Shown piece after piece: positions 63,303 through 64,000 of a stretch of DNA of 64,000 nucleotides. The translations under genes and the position numbers were made by a program. Every line of letters begins with the position of its first letter. Position 1 is the stretch's first letter. The DNA is from a virus, in the IMG/VR virus record IMGVR_UViG_3300044796_000657, positions 310,001 through 374,000 of that record. The stretch is one strand, 5' to 3'. A model generated the notes under the pieces. That model was given only the letters and a program-made list of their open reading frames with translations, ran no database searches and had not been told where the DNA came from.

Positions 63303-64000
63303 TTAAGGTTTAATCGCCGTAGTAGTCGCACCGACCATCGATGAAACTACCTTTTCTTCCACCTTTTTCTTTTCGTCAATACTCTTTCGTGTCCAATACT
63401 TGCACACGTTTTGCGTTGCGCCACTGGCAAAACCGCAAATCCCGGCACTGTTGTGCATAGTACTAATTGGCACTTTCGCCGGGTAATTCTTCTGAGTATC
63501 GATGAAGAAGAACTTACGATAACCCATCTTTAGTATCTTTTCTATCCCTTTCAACGCCTGCGAAACCTGATGCTGATCGTTAGTTTGGTATGCGGGTATT
63601 TTTCCTGAACCCACGCCTCTTAACGTTACCATAAAGTCAGTGCCGGGCTTATGTACGAAGCCAACTCGCAACATAAGGCTGTACATGCTAACCATGACCG
63701 GTGAATTGAACCACTTGCCCGATCCGCTAATGCGATATGCACCCGTTTTAGCGTATCTTGAAGGGGGATTCGATACCTTCCAAATTCTGGTCGGCTTTAA
63801 TTTGAGTTTTTGTTCTACCTGATTTAGAAAATCAAGCACCCCCTGAATTTTTTCATTGAATTTCTTATCACGAGAATTAACCACCACCAACCGAATCCTA
63901 TCCATCGATATTTTCGGCATTGTGGCCGGGTTATAGGTAAAACCGTAAATGGATGCCGTGCGGTTATTCAGATGCCCTTGAACGGCATCTTGAATAAAGT
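63303..64000 (-). CDS. Hypothetical protein next to amidoligase (5' end outside window)
   Basis: The frame stays open from the stop at 63303 to the right edge; it includes FIQDAVQGHLNNRTASIYGF before the first internal Met at 63920, which lacks a Shine-Dalgarno, so the true start is beyond the window. The visible part has RIRLVVVNSRDKKFNEKIQG, SRYAKTGAYRISGSGKWFNS and YRKFFFIDTQKNYPAKVPI: mixed alpha/beta, basic. Not recognised. It ends 14 nt before the amidoligase start, as if co-transcribed. Confidence 0.65.
   Translation of the reverse strand, partial: FIQDAVQGHLNNRTASIYGFTYNPATMPKISMDRIRLVVVNSRDKKFNEKIQGVLDFLNQVEQKLKLKPTRIWKVSNPPSRYAKTGAYRISGSGKWFNSPVMVSMYSLMLRVGFVHKPGTDFMVTLRGVGSGKIPAYQTNDQHQVSQALKGIEKILKMGYRKFFFIDTQKNYPAKVPISTMHNSAGICGFASGATQNVCKYWTRKSIDEKKKVEEKVVSSMVGATTTAIKP

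Noticed and set aside
1-64000. tRNA or rRNA genes
   Set aside because: No cloverleaf-like segments or conserved rRNA stretches were seen by eye; a tRNA scan would be decisive.
1-64000. CRISPR array
   Set aside because: The Cas4-like nuclease raised the question, but no direct-repeat/spacer series or cas1/cas2 is visible.
1-64000. Window being bacterial chromosome
   Set aside because: Terminase, gp23-type capsid, fibre-like and other structural genes interleaved with overlapping small genes, plus homing endonucleases, argue for a large phage.

Overview
The window looks like a slice of the genome of a very large tailed phage (jumbo, T4-related in part). The virion and packaging genes are phage-specific: a T4 gp17-like terminase large subunit (22501-24165, minus), a protein with a gp23-type major capsid C-terminus (2162-3097), a repetitive tail-fibre-like protein running off the left edge (1-1270, minus) and several probable virion proteins (28458-29282, 34555-35031, 51373-51954, 58643-59497). 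Around them lies a dense patchwork of accessory metabolism on both strands, with 1-4 nt start/stop overlaps, tail-to-tail overlaps and free-standing homing endonucleases. I see no rRNA, tRNA, CRISPR array or insertion sequence. The host cannot be read directly. Heptose and LPS-type sugar genes, sulfatase/sulfotransferase genes and secreted Pro-rich proteins would fit a Gram-negative-type, possibly planctomycete-like, host; that is weak inference.

Layout. 1-3.9 kb: fibre, AlkB-like dioxygenase, capsid-type protein, DNA methyltransferase. 3.9-7.2 kb: a G+C-richer cassette of two SPFH/band-7 membrane proteins with its own sigma70-type promoter and terminator. 7.3-12.4 kb: unknown proteins, a sulfatase, two exported proteins and a papain-like peptidase. 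12.4-15 kb: GNAT, zinc-finger nuclease, unknowns. 15-16.8 kb: nicotinate phosphoribosyltransferase and a deoxyribosyltransferase-like protein. 16.8-22.5 kb: Pro/Ser-rich proteins, dNMP kinase, methyltransferase, HldE, GroES-like protein, cysteine-dioxygenase-like cupin. 22.5-29.8 kb: terminase, Dam, glycosyltransferase, ferritin-like protein, virion proteins. 29.9-39 kb: M4-like metallopeptidase, nicotinamidase, Nudix, virion proteins, HhH-GPD glycosylase, SpeD-like protein, Mpo1-like membrane protein, a frameshifted HExxH protein. 39-46.8 kb: SF2 helicase, LAGLIDADG endonuclease, Cas4/RecB-like nuclease, DnaG-like primase, HNH, actin-like ATPase. 46.9-58.7 kb: a glycan cluster with pyruvyltransferase-like, GT4, GT9, sulfotransferase and HldD-like genes. 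58.6-64 kb: virion and acidic proteins, Prim-Pol, esterase, amidoligase, and a gene running off the right edge.

Three themes stand out. (1) Gene expression: at least six genes carry an (A/C/T)TAAATA box exactly 4 nt before ATG, without Shine-Dalgarno. It resembles the T4 late promoter TATAAATA and would give (nearly) leaderless mRNAs. Other genes use sigma70-like promoters, notably those for pncA, pncB and the SPFH pair. (2) An N-terminal tag of the type M-x(1-4)-F-[KR]-x-[WYF]-h-x-E recurs on otherwise unrelated proteins (GNAT, Nudix, tiny basic proteins) and resembles the T4 capsid-targeting sequence. Four of the six box genes carry it. Together these suggest a set of late-made proteins packaged in the head. 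(3) Host remodelling: NAD salvage (pncA plus pncB), heptose synthesis (hldE plus hldD), glycan sulfation/desulfation and membrane SPFH scaffolds.
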